This document shows positions 7,203 to 7,294 of a stretch of 7,294 bases of DNA, one piece after another. The number at the start of each line of letters is the position of its first letter. The first letter of the stretch is position 1. Both the position numbers and the translations under genes were made by a program. The DNA is from Candidatus Pelagibacter sp. (GTDB lineage Bacteria; Pseudomonadota; Alphaproteobacteria; Pelagibacterales; Pelagibacteraceae), in assembly GCA_002708525.1 (NCBI GenBank), contig PAOP01000018.1, forward strand, positions 9,522 through 16,815, read 5' to 3'. The notes under the pieces are model-generated. The model was not told the origin of the DNA. It worked only from the letters and a program-made list of their open reading frames with translations, and did no database searches.

Positions 7203-7231
7203 ATTTTATTTTTGATGAAAATAACTGACAT
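7203..7231 (-). promoter_or_regulatory. Candidate sigma-70 type promoter for rpsL
   Basis: On the minus strand ATGTCA (7231-7226; 4 of 6 matches to TTGACA) is followed after exactly 17 bp by TAAAAT (7208-7203; 5 of 6 matches to TATAAT). Transcription would start around 7196, giving a leader of only about 13 nt without a Shine-Dalgarno sequence. In DNA this AT-rich such matches arise easily by chance. The site also conflicts with the idea that the repeats further upstream are part of the transcript. Confidence 0.3.
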
Positions 7232-7238
7232 GTTATTT
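7219..7238 (-). repeat. Perfect 7-bp inverted repeat with 6-nt loop
   Basis: AAATAAC (7219-7225) and GTTATTT (7232-7238) are perfect reverse complements around the hexamer TGACAT. The low GC content makes a weak RNA hairpin, and no U-run suited to a terminator follows. It could be a protein-binding operator or part of a leader structure. Its right arm shares bases with another possible stem (7229-7234 with 7280-7285). Confidence 0.5.
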
Positions 7239-7249
7239 GTGGCAGCGTT

Positions 7250-7266
7250 TAGTGATCTAGTCACTA
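7250..7266 (-). repeat. Perfect 6-bp inverted repeat with 5-nt loop in the rpsL leader
   Basis: TAGTGA (7250-7255) and TCACTA (7261-7266) are perfect reverse complements separated by TCTAG. As RNA from the minus strand this would be a compact hairpin. It is flanked by two further complementary pairs of segments (7241-7245 with 7272-7276, and 7229-7234 with 7280-7285), so it may be the tip of a longer nested stem. Confidence 0.5.
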
Positions 7267-7294
7267 CATTCCAACCAAAAACATGGCCAAAATA

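Larger units (their letters stand above)
7184..7294 (-). promoter_or_regulatory. Leader/promoter region upstream of rpsL
   Basis: This is the only stretch without a recognisable gene. It has two halves. The part next to rpsL (7184-7224) contains only two C and no G on the sense strand and is rich in A and T. The distal part (about 7239-7288) has 23 G or C in 50 bases, well above the surrounding genes, and contains inverted repeats. None of the three minus frames resembles the C terminus of RpoC, the usual upstream neighbour, and I see no tRNA. The operon's promoter and any leader control element should lie here or just beyond the window edge. Confidence 0.6.

Noticed and set aside
7219..7238. 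Rho-independent terminator
   Set aside because: The stem has a single G-C pair and no proper U-run on either strand, so it is too weak for termination.
7184..7294. C-terminal end of rpoC or a tRNA gene upstream of rpsL
   Set aside because: All three minus frames were read. One is open for 32 codons to the TAA at 7196-7198 but does not resemble an RpoC C terminus, and the other two stop early. No cloverleaf with a T-loop or CCA end could be drawn on either strand.
1..7294. Mobile element, CRISPR array, long direct repeats or horizontally acquired genes
   Set aside because: There are no repeated units, terminal inverted repeats or transposase-like sequence. Composition is uniform over all genes and gene order is syntenic.

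Overview
The window is one uninterrupted block of translation genes, all on the minus strand. It is a fused str + S10 ribosomal-protein operon, read from right to left. The DNA is very AT-rich (roughly 30 % GC by eye). Genes are packed with -17 to +6 bp between them, every start is ATG, and 10 of 11 visible stops are TAA. The protein sequences look alphaproteobacterial, for example the GGGVAHGP stretch of L4 and the EF-G region around [27 protein letters not shown]. Low GC, extreme compaction and alphaproteobacterial proteins together suggest a streamlined free-living marine lineage such as SAR11 (Pelagibacterales). Another AT-rich alphaproteobacterium cannot be excluded from sequence alone.

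Layout in transcription order: a non-coding leader (7294-7184), rpsL (S12), rpsG (S7), fusA (EF-G), rpsJ (S10), rplC (L3), rplD (L4), rplW (L23), rplB (L2), rpsS (S19), rplV (L22), rpsC (S3), and the first 46 codons of rplP (L16), which is cut by the window edge at base 1. The gene order is the classical one with one exception. No tuf (EF-Tu) gene lies between fusA and rpsJ, and those two genes are only 2 bp apart.

The genes act together. S12, S7, S10, S19 and S3 build the decoding centre, the head and the mRNA entry of the 30S subunit. L3, L4, L23, L2, L22 and L16 build the early core, peptidyl-transferase surroundings and exit tunnel of the 50S subunit. EF-G drives translocation. A single transcript would keep them in proportion.

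The least ordinary stretch is the 111 bp upstream of rpsL. Next to the rpsL start is a 41-nt segment with no G on the sense strand, so rpsL has no Shine-Dalgarno sequence. Further upstream is a much more GC-rich segment of about 50 bp with nested inverted repeats, one arm of which also belongs to a competing hairpin. This could be a structured leader, but it is read by eye only. The junctions where E. coli carries its S7- and L4-responsive control sites are each reduced to 2 bp here, so control of this operon must differ from the E. coli model. Apart from these regulatory questions the window is ordinary housekeeping DNA; I see no mobile element, CRISPR array, tRNA or novel protein system.
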